The notes under the pieces were generated by a model. The model was given only the letters and a program-made list of their open reading frames with translations, made no database searches and had not been told where the DNA came from. From Nocardia flavorosea NBRC 108225 (GTDB lineage: Bacteria > Actinomycetota > Actinomycetes > Mycobacteriales > Mycobacteriaceae), in NCBI RefSeq assembly GCF_001613385.1, contig NZ_BDCG01000004.1, forward strand, positions 434,001 to 498,000: DNA of 64,000 nucleotides, given 5' to 3'. The position numbers were made by a program, and so were the translations under genes. Shown here in pieces: positions 35,660 to 44,359 of the stretch (position 1 is its first letter; each line of letters opens with the position of its first letter).

Positions 35660-36406
35660 ATGACCGAGGCGCAGCGAGACGAGATCCGGGTCGAAACGAT
35701 CCAGAAGCGGGTGCGGGTCTACTTCGGCGGGCAGTTGGTCGCCGATACCGTCCGGCCCGCCTTGGTATGGGAGATTCCTTACTATCCCGCCTACTACATC
35801 CCGACAGCCGACCTGCGCGCGAAACTGGAACCGGACGGCACCACGCACCTCTCGCGGCGCCGCGGCGACGGGGTCGGCTACGACGTCGTGGTCGATGGGG
35901 CCGTCGCGGCCGGTGCCGCGCGGATCTATCCCGGCTCATCGCAGTTGAGTGAACTGGTTCGGCTGGAATGGAACGCGATGGACGAATGGTTCGAGGAGGA
36001 CGAGCCCATCTATGTCCACCCCCGCGACCCGTACTCGCGCGTCGATATCCTCGCCAGTTCCCGGCATGTGCGAGTAGAGATCGACGGGGTCACCGTGGCG
36101 GACTCACGGACACCCCGCATTCTGTTCGAAACCGGCCTGCCCGCCCGCTACTACCTCCCGCTGACCGATATCCGGATGGATCTGTTGCGGCCGTCGGATA
36201 CGCACACCAGCTGCCCGTACAAGGGCAATGCCGACTACTGGAACATCGAGGTCGGCGGCACGGAGTACGCGGATCTGGTGTGGATCTACCGCACACCCAC
36301 CCCGGAGAGTCAGAAGATCGCCGGGTTGGCCTGCTTCTACAACGAGAAGGTGGATCTGTACCTCGACGACGAACTCCAGCAACGCCCGGAGACGCCTTTC
36401 GGCTGA
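35660..36406 (+). CDS. DUF427 domain protein (tandem)
   Basis: 248 residues with two DUF427 units (about 8-110 and 125-240). Each has the pattern V-R-V-x-F/I-x-G-x-x-V-A-D-T/S-x-x-P-x-x-x-x-E followed by Y-Y-x-P and a small strand, for example VRVYFGGQLVADTVRPALVWE and VRVEIDGVTVADSRTPRILFE. DUF427 proteins are small beta-sandwich proteins of unknown biochemical role. The ATG follows GAGAGGT. It stands alone after the MFS terminator. Confidence 0.85.
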   Translation: MTEAQRDEIRVETIQKRVRVYFGGQLVADTVRPALVWEIPYYPAYYIPTADLRAKLEPDGTTHLSRRRGDGVGYDVVVDGAVAAGAARIYPGSSQLSELVRLEWNAMDEWFEEDEPIYVHPRDPYSRVDILASSRHVRVEIDGVTVADSRTPRILFETGLPARYYLPLTDIRMDLLRPSDTHTSCPYKGNADYWNIEVGGTEYADLVWIYRTPTPESQKIAGLACFYNEKVDLYLDDELQQRPETPFG

Positions 36407-36447
36407 AGCCCCCCCTGCGTCGACCAAGCATTTGCCAGGTTCCGCGC

Positions 36448-37172
36448 ATGAGGAAGCTGCTGGCAGTTTTCGGTGCGGTCGTGACAGGGCTGGCGGTGAA
36501 AAAGCAGGGTACTGCGTATTCTCCCTCACCTACGGTGCCCCGGCCGGACTGCCGTGGCCGGTCACGGCAGTCGGGGGAATGGGCGAAATCGCCGAGAGTG
36601 CCCGCCGGTTGGGCGTGTTCGTCGACGGTGTTCTCGCCGCCACGGGGGCGGCCCGGGTGAATATCGTGGGCCATTCGCAGGGGACGGTGATGCCGGCCTA
36701 CTACGTGAAGTACCTCGGCGGCAGGGACAAAATCGGCAAATATGTCTCGTTGGCTCCCGCGTGGAACGGCACCGCCGTGGCCGGTGCTGACATCGTTCTA
36801 CCACTCGCCCGGCGGCTCGGGATACAACCGGAGCGCTTCCCGATCCGCCACGCGTGCGCCGAATTGGACCCCGGCTCGCCGTTCATGCACGCGATCCGGG
36901 CGGGCGGACACTACCTGCCCGAGATCGAATACACCAATATCGCCACGCAATACGACGAGCTCGTCGTGCCGTACACCTCCGGTCTGCCACCGGGCGGCAG
37001 CAACGTCCACAACATCGTGGTCCAGGAAGGATGCCCGGTCGACTACACGGATCACGCAGGACTGGCCGGGTCACGCCGAGCGGCCTATTTCGCCCTCAAC
37101 GCCCTCGACCCCGAACATCCGCAACCCGTGCCCTGCGATCGCGCCGCCCCTTTCTCCGGTGCGCCGTTCTGA
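36448..37172 (+). pseudogene. Secreted class 2 lipase broken by deletion and frameshift
   Basis: ATG 36448 opens a signal peptide (RKLLAVFGAVVTGLAV) in one frame; from about 36507 the protein continues in another frame as AGYCVFSLTYG, VNIVGHSQGTVMPAYYVKYLGG (nucleophile Ser), YDELVVPYTSG and NIVVQEGCPVDYTDHAGLAG, the second half of a lipase of the EstA/class 2 family. The segment with the oxyanion-hole HG motif (roughly 60-80 residues) is missing. The enzyme cannot be secreted and active as encoded. Confidence 0.75.
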
Positions 37173-37546
37173 GTGCCGGGATGTGAACATGCGGACCGGC
37201 CCCGGCGATTATCGCCCCCCGGCGCAGACGTCCGCCGCGCCCACACCACTCGCACGTCCTGGATGACCGCCCGGTGCCGCACCGTTTCCGTCGCCGACGG
37301 TATGCCGGAACTCGACCGCGACCACTACAACCGGTTCACATATCCGAATGATCGGCCATGACTCGGCCGATCGGACACGAGATTCTGCTCCCGTTGCCGG
37401 TCCGGAGGCTTTGTGGCGTGAATGTCGAGGCGCTGAACAGGCGGCACCCGTCCCGGAATCTTCGCCGTCGTCGCGGCCGGAGCGCGGATCCGGACGGATA
37501 TGACATGACGGCCACCAGCGTGACAGTGATTGATTAGGTTGGAGCA
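37173..37546. other. Intergenic region without recognised features
   Basis: About 370 bases between the broken lipase and the small membrane protein. Short open frames exist on both strands but none has a ribosome-binding site or a recognisable motif. A possible TTGATTAG-type AT-rich spot near 37530 may belong to the promoter of the next gene. Confidence 0.5.
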
Positions 37547-38080
37547 GTGCGTGATTCGTTGAGCGTCTACGGTGGGGTCTTTGTGCGGACCGGCCCTCTG
37601 CTCGTTCTTCTCATCGGGCTTTATACCTGGATTACCACCAAAGACCCGCGCAGCGCTGTCTTCACAGCGGTGGTGGTCGGTCTGTTCTTCGGTGTGATCA
37701 TGGCGCTGGTGCTGGGAGCGAGTATCCGCTCTGCCCGTCGCGTGGGCGTGGACACGTCCGTGCGGCAACAGAAATCTGTGGTGCTGGCTTCCGATGCAAT
37801 GGACGTGTTCGACCGCGCGGTTCGCTTGATCGAGTCCACCGGGGCCACTGTGAAACAGCGGGATCCGATGCTGGGCCGCATCGAAGCACGAACGGGATTC
37901 ACATGGAAGAGCTTCGGCGAGAAGCTCGGTGTCACTGTCCTTTCGCAGGGGGAAGACCGCTGTGAGGTACGCATCGAGAGCCGTCCTCGGATGCCGGGCA
38001 CGTATTTCGATTACGGCAGAAATCTGCAGAATGTCCAGTACATCACACAGGAGCTGAGATCGATGTTCACCGCCGTATAA
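37547..38080 (+). CDS. Small membrane protein, unknown function
   Basis: 177 residues from GTG 37547 (GGAG site upstream). Two membrane segments (about 14-30 and 38-58) are followed by a soluble part of about 115 residues with VLASDAMDVFDRAVRLIESTGATVKQRDPMLGRIEARTGFTWKSFGEKLGVTVL, a two-strand, helix pattern seen in proteins that have a DUF1499-like or 'K-x-x-x-R-x-G' domain. I do not recognise the family firmly. Isolated gene. Confidence 0.7.
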   Translation: MRDSLSVYGGVFVRTGPLLVLLIGLYTWITTKDPRSAVFTAVVVGLFFGVIMALVLGASIRSARRVGVDTSVRQQKSVVLASDAMDVFDRAVRLIESTGATVKQRDPMLGRIEARTGFTWKSFGEKLGVTVLSQGEDRCEVRIESRPRMPGTYFDYGRNLQNVQYITQELRSMFTAV

Positions 38081-38127
38081 CGGTGGCGGCGCGAGTGGCA
38101 CGACGGCCGCGGCGCAGGAAAAATCGG

Positions 38128-38475
38128 TCAAGCGGGGGTGGCCAATGTGGCGACTCCCGGCCCGGATAAGTCGTCCAGTGCTCCCCGGCGTCCGGAGATG
38201 GCGAGGAGCAGCGACAGTGCGGTTCCACTCACGTCCGGGCCGTCACCGATCGACAGGTCGGCCTCTGCCGGGGACAGCCGGATACCGGTCACCGGGTCTT
38301 CGGCTCCGCCGAAGGACACCGAGGTACGAGCCTGTAGGCGCAGCGATCTGACAACCGCGTCCTGTGGGTAGGAGCGGGTAAGTCCCAAGGGCCGCCGTAT
38401 GTCCTCACCGTGGACGATTTGCTCGACGAGCCTCGTAAGGTAGTGAGCGGTACCGACAAGAAACGTGGCCCGCCC
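38128..38475 (-). pseudogene. C-terminal fragment of a maleylpyruvate isomerase-like (TIGR03083) protein
   Basis: The minus strand encodes RLVEQIVHGEDIRRPLGLTRSYPQDAVVRSLRLQARTS...GIRLSPAEADLSIGDGPDVSGTALSLLLAISGRRGALDDLSGPGVATLA, the second half of a mycothiol-dependent isomerase-like protein (DinB superfamily). The four-helix N-terminal half is missing; upstream sequence belongs to the ipdC terminator and ipdC itself. Longer open frames over it are chance frames antisense to nothing useful. Confidence 0.65.
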
Positions 38476-38495
38476 CCCACTATCGGGGACGGGCC
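38467..38495 (-). terminator. Hairpin after ipdC
   Basis: GGCCCG...CCCC and GGGG...CGGGCC pair around a short loop, 16 bases after the ipdC stop on the minus strand, and are followed by ACGTTTCTTG. This likely ends the echA20-ipdA-ipdB-ipdC message. Confidence 0.6.
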
Positions 38496-38510
38496 ACCGG
38501 TATACGTCGG

Positions 38511-39593
38511 TCAGCTTGCCGATTCGGTGCCGTGGGGGAGGGCGGCGAGGGTACTGATCCGGGCGACCGCGTCGGTGACGACCCGGTCGATGAGTTCCTG
38601 GCAGGTCGGGAGATCGTCCAGGATGCCGCTCACCTGGCCGGCCGCGAGCACACCGGCTTCGGTATTGCCCTCGACCAGTCCGGCGCGCAACAGCATCGGA
38701 GTGTTGGCCGCCATGATCACCTGCGACCAGGTGAGGTCCTTGGCTTTGCGCATGGCCAGGCCGTCGCGGACGATGGTGGACCATTTCATGCCGGTCATAC
38801 TCTTGAACTTGGTCGCGTTGCCGACTGCCGCAGTGAGTCCGCGGATACGGCCGGAACCCTCCAGCTTCTGCACGAGTTCGGTGTTGAGCACCCGGTGGGG
38901 CATACCGTCGACCTTCGTCGAGACCACCGTTTCGCCGAGTTGCCGGCGCAGGTACTCCTGTTTCACCGAATCCGGGACGCTGCTCTCCCGAGTGAGCAGG
39001 AACCGGGTGCCCATGGCGACACCGGCGGCGCCGTAGGCGAGGGCGGCGGCCAGGCCGCGACCGTCGTAGAAACCGCCGGCCGCGACGACCGGGATATCGA
39101 CGGCGTCCAGTACCGACGGCAGCAGCAGGGTGGTCGCGACCGGGCCGGTGTGCCCGCCGCCTTCGCCACCCTGGACGATCACGGCATCGGCGCCCCACGA
39201 GGCGACCTTCACCGCATGCTTGGCGGCGCCGATCGACGGAACCACCACCACACCGGCGTCTTTCAGCTTGGCGATGAGATCTTTCTTCGGCGCCAGCGCA
39301 AACGATGCGACCTTCACGTTCTCGCGGATCAGCAGGTCGATCCGCTCGGGGGCGTCGGAGGCATCGGCACGGATGTTCACGCCGAACGGTTTATCGGTTT
39401 GCGCCTTGGTTTTGGCGATGGCCGTTTCCAGTTCGGCGTAGGTCATGGTGGCCGAGGCCAGGATCCCCAGTCCGCCCGCGTTGGAGGTGGCCGAAACGAG
39501 GCTCGGGCCCGCCACCCAGCCCATCCCGGTCTGCACGACGGGATGTTCGATCCCGACGAGTTCGGTCAGCGGGGTCCGCAGCCGGGGTGTCAC
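38511..39593 (-). CDS. ipdC: IpdC, flavin-dependent reductase of HIP catabolism
   Basis: 360 residues of the nitronate monooxygenase/2-nitropropane dioxygenase-like TIM barrel: PVVQTGMGWVAGPSLVSATSNAGGLGILA, VIVQGGEGGGHTG, VVAAGGFYDGRGLAAALAYGAAGVAMGTRFLLT. In M. tuberculosis IpdC (Rv3553) reduces a HIP-CoA ring intermediate before ring C opening. Start overlaps the ipdB stop by four bases; same order as Rv3551-3553. Confidence 0.92.
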   Translation of the reverse strand: MTPRLRTPLTELVGIEHPVVQTGMGWVAGPSLVSATSNAGGLGILASATMTYAELETAIAKTKAQTDKPFGVNIRADASDAPERIDLLIRENVKVASFALAPKKDLIAKLKDAGVVVVPSIGAAKHAVKVASWGADAVIVQGGEGGGHTGPVATTLLLPSVLDAVDIPVVAAGGFYDGRGLAAALAYGAAGVAMGTRFLLTRESSVPDSVKQEYLRRQLGETVVSTKVDGMPHRVLNTELVQKLEGSGRIRGLTAAVGNATKFKSMTGMKWSTIVRDGLAMRKAKDLTWSQVIMAANTPMLLRAGLVEGNTEAGVLAAGQVSGILDDLPTCQELIDRVVTDAVARISTLAALPHGTESAS

Positions 39594-40348
39594 TGCGGGA
39601 CCTCCTTCTCGCGGATCTTCTTGGGATCCAGGACCTCACGGATGATCCGCAGTTCCTCGGTGCTCGGCAACCGGCTCTCCCCGGCGGTACCGAGGTCGGC
39701 GATTTCGAACGAGGTGTTCTCCGCGACCTCTTCGGCGGTGACGCCGGGGTGCAGGCTCAGCGCGCGCATGGTGTGGCCGGGTCCGCCGAAATCGAATACA
39801 CCAAGGTTGGTGACCACGTGGTGGACCTTCATGAACCGGTAGGCGGGGTTCTCGGGGTCGATCTTGTCGTAACCGATGCCGGCGACGATATCGACGTTCT
39901 CGCAGAAAACTCGCCGGGTGTGCCGCGCAACCCAATAGCTCGTCGGGTGGTTGATTGTGTTCCCCGGCGCGCCACGGACCCCGAACATCTGCCGGGTCGG
40001 CTGTTGCAGCGGTCCGAAGGCGGAGAGGTTCTGGTTGCCGAAGCGGTCGATCTGGTTGGCGCCCATGACCACATGGCGGCGGCCCGAGGCCAGGACATCG
40101 AAAACGCGGCGGAACGGGATCCAGCCCTCCACCGGTGCCTTACCGCCGATGGGTGGTGTTTCGGCGAGGAAGAACGCCTCGCCGTCGGAGAGCAGCAGAT
40201 CGGGTTCGAAGGTGAGTTTGGCGAGCCGGGCACCCAACTGTGCCATCGGCGTCATCGGGCTGGCGAAGATTTCCCCGGCATCCCGGAAGATTTCGGCGCA
40301 GGCGATCGCGCACACCTCGGCCCGGGTGATGGTTTCGGTGCTGGTCAC
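39590..40348 (-). CDS. ipdB: IpdB, beta subunit of COCHEA-CoA hydrolase
   Basis: 252 residues from GTG 40348, which overlaps the ipdA stop (GTGA); the longer frame upstream is ipdA in another frame. CoA-transferase family beta fold: ILSDGEAFF-type segment LLLSDGEAFFLAETPP, MGANQIDRFGNQNLSAFG, VFCENVDIVAGIGYDK. With IpdA it opens ring C hydrolytically rather than transferring CoA. Fixed order and overlap match the mycobacterial genes. Confidence 0.93.
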   Translation of the reverse strand: MTSTETITRAEVCAIACAEIFRDAGEIFASPMTPMAQLGARLAKLTFEPDLLLSDGEAFFLAETPPIGGKAPVEGWIPFRRVFDVLASGRRHVVMGANQIDRFGNQNLSAFGPLQQPTRQMFGVRGAPGNTINHPTSYWVARHTRRVFCENVDIVAGIGYDKIDPENPAYRFMKVHHVVTNLGVFDFGGPGHTMRALSLHPGVTAEEVAENTSFEIADLGTAGESRLPSTEELRIIREVLDPKKIREKEVPQ

Positions 40349-41241
40349 GACTGCTCCTCCTTGAATCGCGCGACGGCGGCCTGGTAGTCGTCTTCGGAGC
40401 CGCTGAGGTAGGTGTCGACGAAGGTCTGCCACGTTTCCGGCGACTTGGCGGCTTCGACGTAATGGCGCTGGAACTTCTCGTCTCGTCCGTAGCTTTCCCC
40501 GCCGAGGGTGAAATGCGCGCCGTTCGGCGCCTCGGCTACCGCGTCGACCATCATGCGGTTGAGCAGCAACGACTGCGGCGGAACGGTTTTCACCAGTTCC
40601 TCGGTGTCCACGATGCGCTCCACCGACAGGTATCGCTTCTCGGCGGCCATGCAGAACAGATCGTCCATGTACGGGTCCACCCCCTGGTACGCGGCGTTCC
40701 CGTGCGCGTCACCGATGTTCAGGTGCACCAGCGCCGCGTCGAGGTTCAGCGCGGGCATGGCGATCAGGGTTTCCGATTTACCGTCCGGCCCCGGGTAGGG
40801 CGAGGTGACGGTGGTCAGCTCACCGTCCCAGAAATTCGGCACATCCGAGCCGAGGCCCGCGCGGATCGGCAGGAACGGTAGCCGCGCGGCGGCCGCCTCC
40901 AGCCCGCATTTGAGCATGCCCTCGTCCATTTCGCGGGCCACGATCTGCCCGGAGGTGCGGGCTTTGGCGAACCACGGATCGTAGAAAGGTGCGGAGTCGA
41001 GGGAGACGAAACCGTAGTAGGCCTTGCGGACCTTGCCGGCCGAAAGCAGCAGCCCGAGGTCGGGGCCGCCGTAGGTGACCACGGTGAGATCGGTGACATC
41101 CGACCGCAGCAGTGCCCGCACCAGGGCCATCGGCTTACGCCGCGATCCCCAGCCGCCGATGCCGATGGTCATTCCGCTGCGCAGTTCGCCGACGATCTCG
41201 TCGAGCGATTTCCGCTTGTCTCGCATGGTTTTACGCTCCAT
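40345..41241 (-). CDS. ipdA: IpdA, alpha subunit of COCHEA-CoA hydrolase
   Basis: 298 residues, CoA-transferase family alpha fold: LRSGMTIGIGGWGSRRKPMALVRALL, VVTYGGPDLGLLLSAGKVRKAYYGFVSLD, DAALVHLNIGDAHGNAAYQG. IpdAB hydrolyses the beta-diketone ring C of COCHEA-CoA. An internal ATG five residues in (41226) is an alternative start. It begins one base after the echA20 stop, so it is an operon member. Confidence 0.93.
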   Translation of the reverse strand: MERKTMRDKRKSLDEIVGELRSGMTIGIGGWGSRRKPMALVRALLRSDVTDLTVVTYGGPDLGLLLSAGKVRKAYYGFVSLDSAPFYDPWFAKARTSGQIVAREMDEGMLKCGLEAAAARLPFLPIRAGLGSDVPNFWDGELTTVTSPYPGPDGKSETLIAMPALNLDAALVHLNIGDAHGNAAYQGVDPYMDDLFCMAAEKRYLSVERIVDTEELVKTVPPQSLLLNRMMVDAVAEAPNGAHFTLGGESYGRDEKFQRHYVEAAKSPETWQTFVDTYLSGSEDDYQAAVARFKEEQS

Positions 41242-41242
41242 G

Positions 41243-42019
41243 TCAGTTCTTGTCCTTCTGCGCTGCCAGGTCGTCGTCGAACCGCTCGCGGATCTCGTCC
41301 GAGGCGCCCGAGAGGTTCAGTTCGAAGGTGAACCCTTGCTCGTAGCGGTAGCTGCGGTGTACGTCTTGCAGGTCGATTCCGTTGAGCGCGCGTTTGGCGG
41401 CCCGGATCACGCGGCCGTCCTTGGCGGCGATGTCCTTGGCGACCTCGAGTGTTGCGGCGTCGAGTTCGTCGCGGGGGACCACCTTCAGTACCGAACCGTA
41501 GTGGTGCAGCTGCTGGGCGGTGGCTGTGCTCGCGGTGAAGAACAGGGCGCGCATGAGGTGCTGCGGGACCAGCCGGGAGAGGTGGGTCGCCGCGCCGAGC
41601 GCGCCGCGGTCGACCTCGGGCAGGCCGAAGGTGGCGTCCTCGGAGGCGATGATGATGTCGGAGTTGCCGACGAGGCCGATTCCGCCGCCGAGGCAGAAGC
41701 CCTGGACCGCGGTGACGACCGGGACCGGGCAGTCGTAGACGGCGGCGAAGGCCTCGTAGCAGCCGTGGTTGGCGTCGATCAGCGCCTGATGGCCGGGTGT
41801 GCGCTGCATTTCCTTGATATCCACGCCGGCGTTGAAGCCCCGGTTCTCCGCGCGCAGCACCACCACGCGGGTCTGCGGGTCGCGGCCCGCCGCGCGGATC
41901 TCGTCGGCGAGGGCGAACCAGCCGTCCGAGGGTATGGCGTTGACCGGCGGATAGTCGACCGTGACCACGGCGATACCGGCGGATTCCGAATGGCGGGTGA
42001 TCCCCATCGCGTATCCCAT
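41243..42019 (-). CDS. echA20: EchA20, HIEC-CoA hydrolase (ring D opening)
   Basis: 258 residues from ATG 42019; ATG 42007 is an alternative. Crotonase fold with VTVDYPPVNAIPS, VLRAENRGFNAGVDIKEMQRT, GFCLGGGIGLVGNSDIIIASEDATFGLPEVDRGALGAATHLSRL, close to the mycobacterial EchA20 by recall. EchA20 cleaves ring D of (7aS)-HIEC-CoA. First gene of echA20-ipdA-ipdB-ipdC, preceded by a KstR2-like box. Long upstream open frame to 42508 is antisense to an SDR gene and not real. Confidence 0.92.
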   Translation of the reverse strand: MGYAMGITRHSESAGIAVVTVDYPPVNAIPSDGWFALADEIRAAGRDPQTRVVVLRAENRGFNAGVDIKEMQRTPGHQALIDANHGCYEAFAAVYDCPVPVVTAVQGFCLGGGIGLVGNSDIIIASEDATFGLPEVDRGALGAATHLSRLVPQHLMRALFFTASTATAQQLHHYGSVLKVVPRDELDAATLEVAKDIAAKDGRVIRAAKRALNGIDLQDVHRSYRYEQGFTFELNLSGASDEIRERFDDDLAAQKDKN

Positions 42020-42044
42020 CTCGCATTCTCGAGCATCTTGGCTA

Positions 42045-42062
42045 AGCAAGCAATTGCTTGGT
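42045..42062. promoter_or_regulatory. KstR2-like operator between echA20 and the SDR pair
   Basis: AGCAAGCAATTGCTTGGT contains two overlapping 14-mers, each one mismatch from AnCAAGnnCTTGnT, around the perfect palindrome CAAGCAATTGCTTG. TAGGTT (42062-42067) could be the -10 of the rightward gene, six bases before its GTG. Confidence 0.8.
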
Positions 42063-42073
42063 AGGTTAACACG

Positions 42074-42880
42074 GTGGCACTCGAAATCGACCTGTCCGAT
42101 CGCGTCGTTCTGGTAACCGGAGGCGTCCGCGGTGTCGGCGCCGGTATCAGCCGGGTCCTGCTGGCCGCCGGCGCGACCGTGGTGGCGTGTGCGCGCCGAC
42201 CGGCGGAAACTCTGGTGGAAGTGGACGGGCGCGCTATCGACTTCCTGCCCTGCGATGTGCGTGACGCCGAGGCGGTGCAGGCGATGATCGCGGAGATCGT
42301 GCACCGGTACGGCCGGCTCGACGCCGCGGTGAACAACGCTGGGGGAGCGCCCTACGCGCTGGCGGCCGATGCCAGCCCGAAATTCCACACCAAGATCATC
42401 GAATTGAACCTGCTCGCCGCCCTGCACGTTGCGCAGGCGGCGCATGCGGTGATGAGCGAACAGGAATCCGGCGGTTCGATCGTCAACATCTCCAGCCTCA
42501 GCGGTCACCGGCCCTCACCCGGTACTGCCGCCTACGGTGCGGCCAAGGCCGGAGTCGACGCGCTCACCGTCTCGCTGGCCGCCGAGTGGGCGCCCCGGGT
42601 GCGGATCAACTCGCTGGTCGTCGGCGCGGTGGAAACCGAACTCGCCGAATTGCACTACGGCGACGCCGACGGTGTGGCCGCCGTCGGGCAGACGATCCCG
42701 ATGGGCCGGATGGCGCGGCCCGCAGATGTCGGTAACGGGGTGGCATTCCTGCTCTCCCCGCTCGCCGCATACATCAGCGGCGCCACCCTGCAGATCCACG
42801 GCGGCGGCGAACCGCCGGCCTTCCTCTCGGCCGCCAACGCCGCCCATTCCACCGGCGCGGCGACGCCCGCCCAGCCCTGA
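42074..42880 (+). CDS. Short-chain dehydrogenase of the HIP cluster (Rv3549c-like)
   Basis: 268 residues from GTG 42074 with no ribosome-binding site, likely leaderless. SDR motifs: VTGGVRGVGAGISRVLL, VNNAGG, Ser in NISSLSGHRP, YGAAKAGV. Position next to echA20 and followed by a second SDR equals Rv3549c in M. tuberculosis. Its substrate in HIP breakdown is not established as far as I recall. The last 15 residues are Ala/Thr-rich. Confidence 0.88.
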   Translation: MALEIDLSDRVVLVTGGVRGVGAGISRVLLAAGATVVACARRPAETLVEVDGRAIDFLPCDVRDAEAVQAMIAEIVHRYGRLDAAVNNAGGAPYALAADASPKFHTKIIELNLLAALHVAQAAHAVMSEQESGGSIVNISSLSGHRPSPGTAAYGAAKAGVDALTVSLAAEWAPRVRINSLVVGAVETELAELHYGDADGVAAVGQTIPMGRMARPADVGNGVAFLLSPLAAYISGATLQIHGGGEPPAFLSAANAAHSTGAATPAQP

Positions 42881-42943
42881 CGCGGCCGCGCCGCCCCACC
42901 GACGCGACAACACCAGTGACGACCATCGAGGATAGGAACGGAT

Positions 42944-43855
42944 ATGGCAACCGAGGGCATCTGCGCCGGACGGACAGTCATCATCACCGGCGCCGGCCGG
43001 GGAATCGGCCGCGCGCACGCACTGGCCTTCGCGGCCGCGGGCGCGAAGGTCGTGGTCAATGACATCGGCACCAGCCTCAGCGGTGAATCCACGGCCGAAA
43101 CACCTGCCGAACAGGTCGTTTCCGAAATCCGCGCGGCCGGAGGCGAAGCGGTCGCCAACGGCGACGATGTGGCGAGCTGGGACGGTTCGCAGCGGCTGAT
43201 CCAGCAGGCCGTGGATACCTTCGGCGGGCTCGATGTGCTCGTCAACAACGCCGGTTTCGTCCGCGACCGTATGCTGGTCAACCTCGCCGAAGTCGAATGG
43301 GATTCGGTGGTCCGGGTCCATCTGAAGGGCCATTTCGCCACCATGCGGCACGCGGCCGCGTATTGGCGCGCGGAATCCAAGGCCGGCCGCCCGGTCGACG
43401 CCCGGATCATCAACACCAGCTCGGGCGCCGGCCTGCAGGGCAGTGTCGGCCAGGGTAACTACGGCGCCGCCAAAGCGGGTATCGCCGGCCTGACCCTCAC
43501 CGCGTCGGCCGAATTCGGCCGCTACGGCGTCACCGTGAACGCCATCGCGCCCTCGGCCCGCACCCGGATGACCGAAACGGTTTTCGCCGACATGATGGCC
43601 AAACCGGAGGACGGGTTCGACGCCATGGCGCCGGAGAACATCTCGCCGATCGTGGTGTGGCTGGGCAGTCCGGAATCGGCCGGGATCACCGGCCGGATGT
43701 TCGAGGTCGAGGGTGGCCGTATCGCCCTGGCCGAAGGCTGGCGGCACGGCGTCCCGGTGGACCGCGGGATGCGCTGGGATCCGGCCGAGCTCGGCCCCGT
43801 GGTGGCGGAGTTGATCTCGAAGGGCGCCGCGCCGGAGCCGGTCTACGGAGCGTAG
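42944..43855 (+). CDS. Short-chain dehydrogenase of the HIP cluster (Rv3548c-like)
   Basis: 303 residues from ATG 42944 (AGGA site upstream). It resembles the larger MFE-2-type 3-hydroxyacyl-CoA dehydrogenase SDRs: VIITGAGRGIGRAHALAFAAAGAKVVVNDIG, VNNAGFVRDRMLVN, INTSSGAGLQGSVGQGNYGAAKAGI. It is in one unit with the preceding SDR gene (64 bases apart) and equals Rv3548c by synteny. Probably oxidises a hydroxyacyl-CoA in HIP breakdown. Confidence 0.88.
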   Translation: MATEGICAGRTVIITGAGRGIGRAHALAFAAAGAKVVVNDIGTSLSGESTAETPAEQVVSEIRAAGGEAVANGDDVASWDGSQRLIQQAVDTFGGLDVLVNNAGFVRDRMLVNLAEVEWDSVVRVHLKGHFATMRHAAAYWRAESKAGRPVDARIINTSSGAGLQGSVGQGNYGAAKAGIAGLTLTASAEFGRYGVTVNAIAPSARTRMTETVFADMMAKPEDGFDAMAPENISPIVVWLGSPESAGITGRMFEVEGGRIALAEGWRHGVPVDRGMRWDPAELGPVVAELISKGAAPEPVYGA

Positions 43856-43867
43856 CCGGCCTTCTCC

Positions 43868-43916
43868 GAGCACCCGGCGGGCCGCATGGTCGAGTCTGCG
43901 CCCCGCCGGGGTGCTC
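43868..43916 (+). terminator. Hairpin after the SDR pair
   Basis: GAGCACCC-GGCGGG and CCCCGCCGGGGTGCTC pair with one bulged base around a loop of about 19 bases, shortly after the SDR stop. It ends the KstR2 block. Confidence 0.55.
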
Positions 43917-44359
43917 CGCGCCATGACCGGGCCGGCGACAGAACACGGCGTGCCGCCCCTCCGGCGGGCCTGCCGGTCGCCCCGGCGCGAGTCCCGATAG
44001 GCCCCTTCTCCGATAGTGCGCCATTTCCCGGTCCGGTTGAGCACATCTTTCTGTGCCGTTGAGGGAACAGTGCCGCCGCGCTTGCCGGGACCGGGGTGCA
44101 GAGACCGTGCTCGGACCGCGGCCTGCGAACACCGCTGAGGCCGATGCACGATTCGCGAACATGCCTTCACTGCCCGCGGACTCGGGATGTCTCTGGGCCG
44201 CACGCTGCAGCGGGAGGTCCGGGCACGGATAAGTTGGCCGGGCACCGGGGACACTGTTCCGGGTGCGATGCCTACTTCGGATGACGCCGGCCGCAGACGG
44301 ACATGCTTTACCGGAGCCGGCGTGGGGAGCTGGGGAGTGCTCGCTGCCGGCGACCTGCG
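43917..44359. other. Gene-poor region
   Basis: About 440 bases with only short unsupported open frames on both strands. No RNA gene, repeat or operator recognised. It begins a 1.2-kb stretch without intact genes between the steroid block and the GSA-repeat protein. Confidence 0.5.

Noticed and set aside
34094..35848. 584-codon minus-strand frame over MarR-MFS
   Set aside because: Low-complexity Gly/Asp/Arg product, antisense to two well-supported genes and across a terminator.
36420..36440. KstR2-like box (CAAGCATTTGCCAGG) before the broken lipase
   Set aside because: Only one half-site fits AnCAAGnnCTTGnT; too many mismatches.
42515..44254. 579-codon minus-strand frame over both SDR genes
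   Set aside because: Shadow of two SDR genes with intact motifs.
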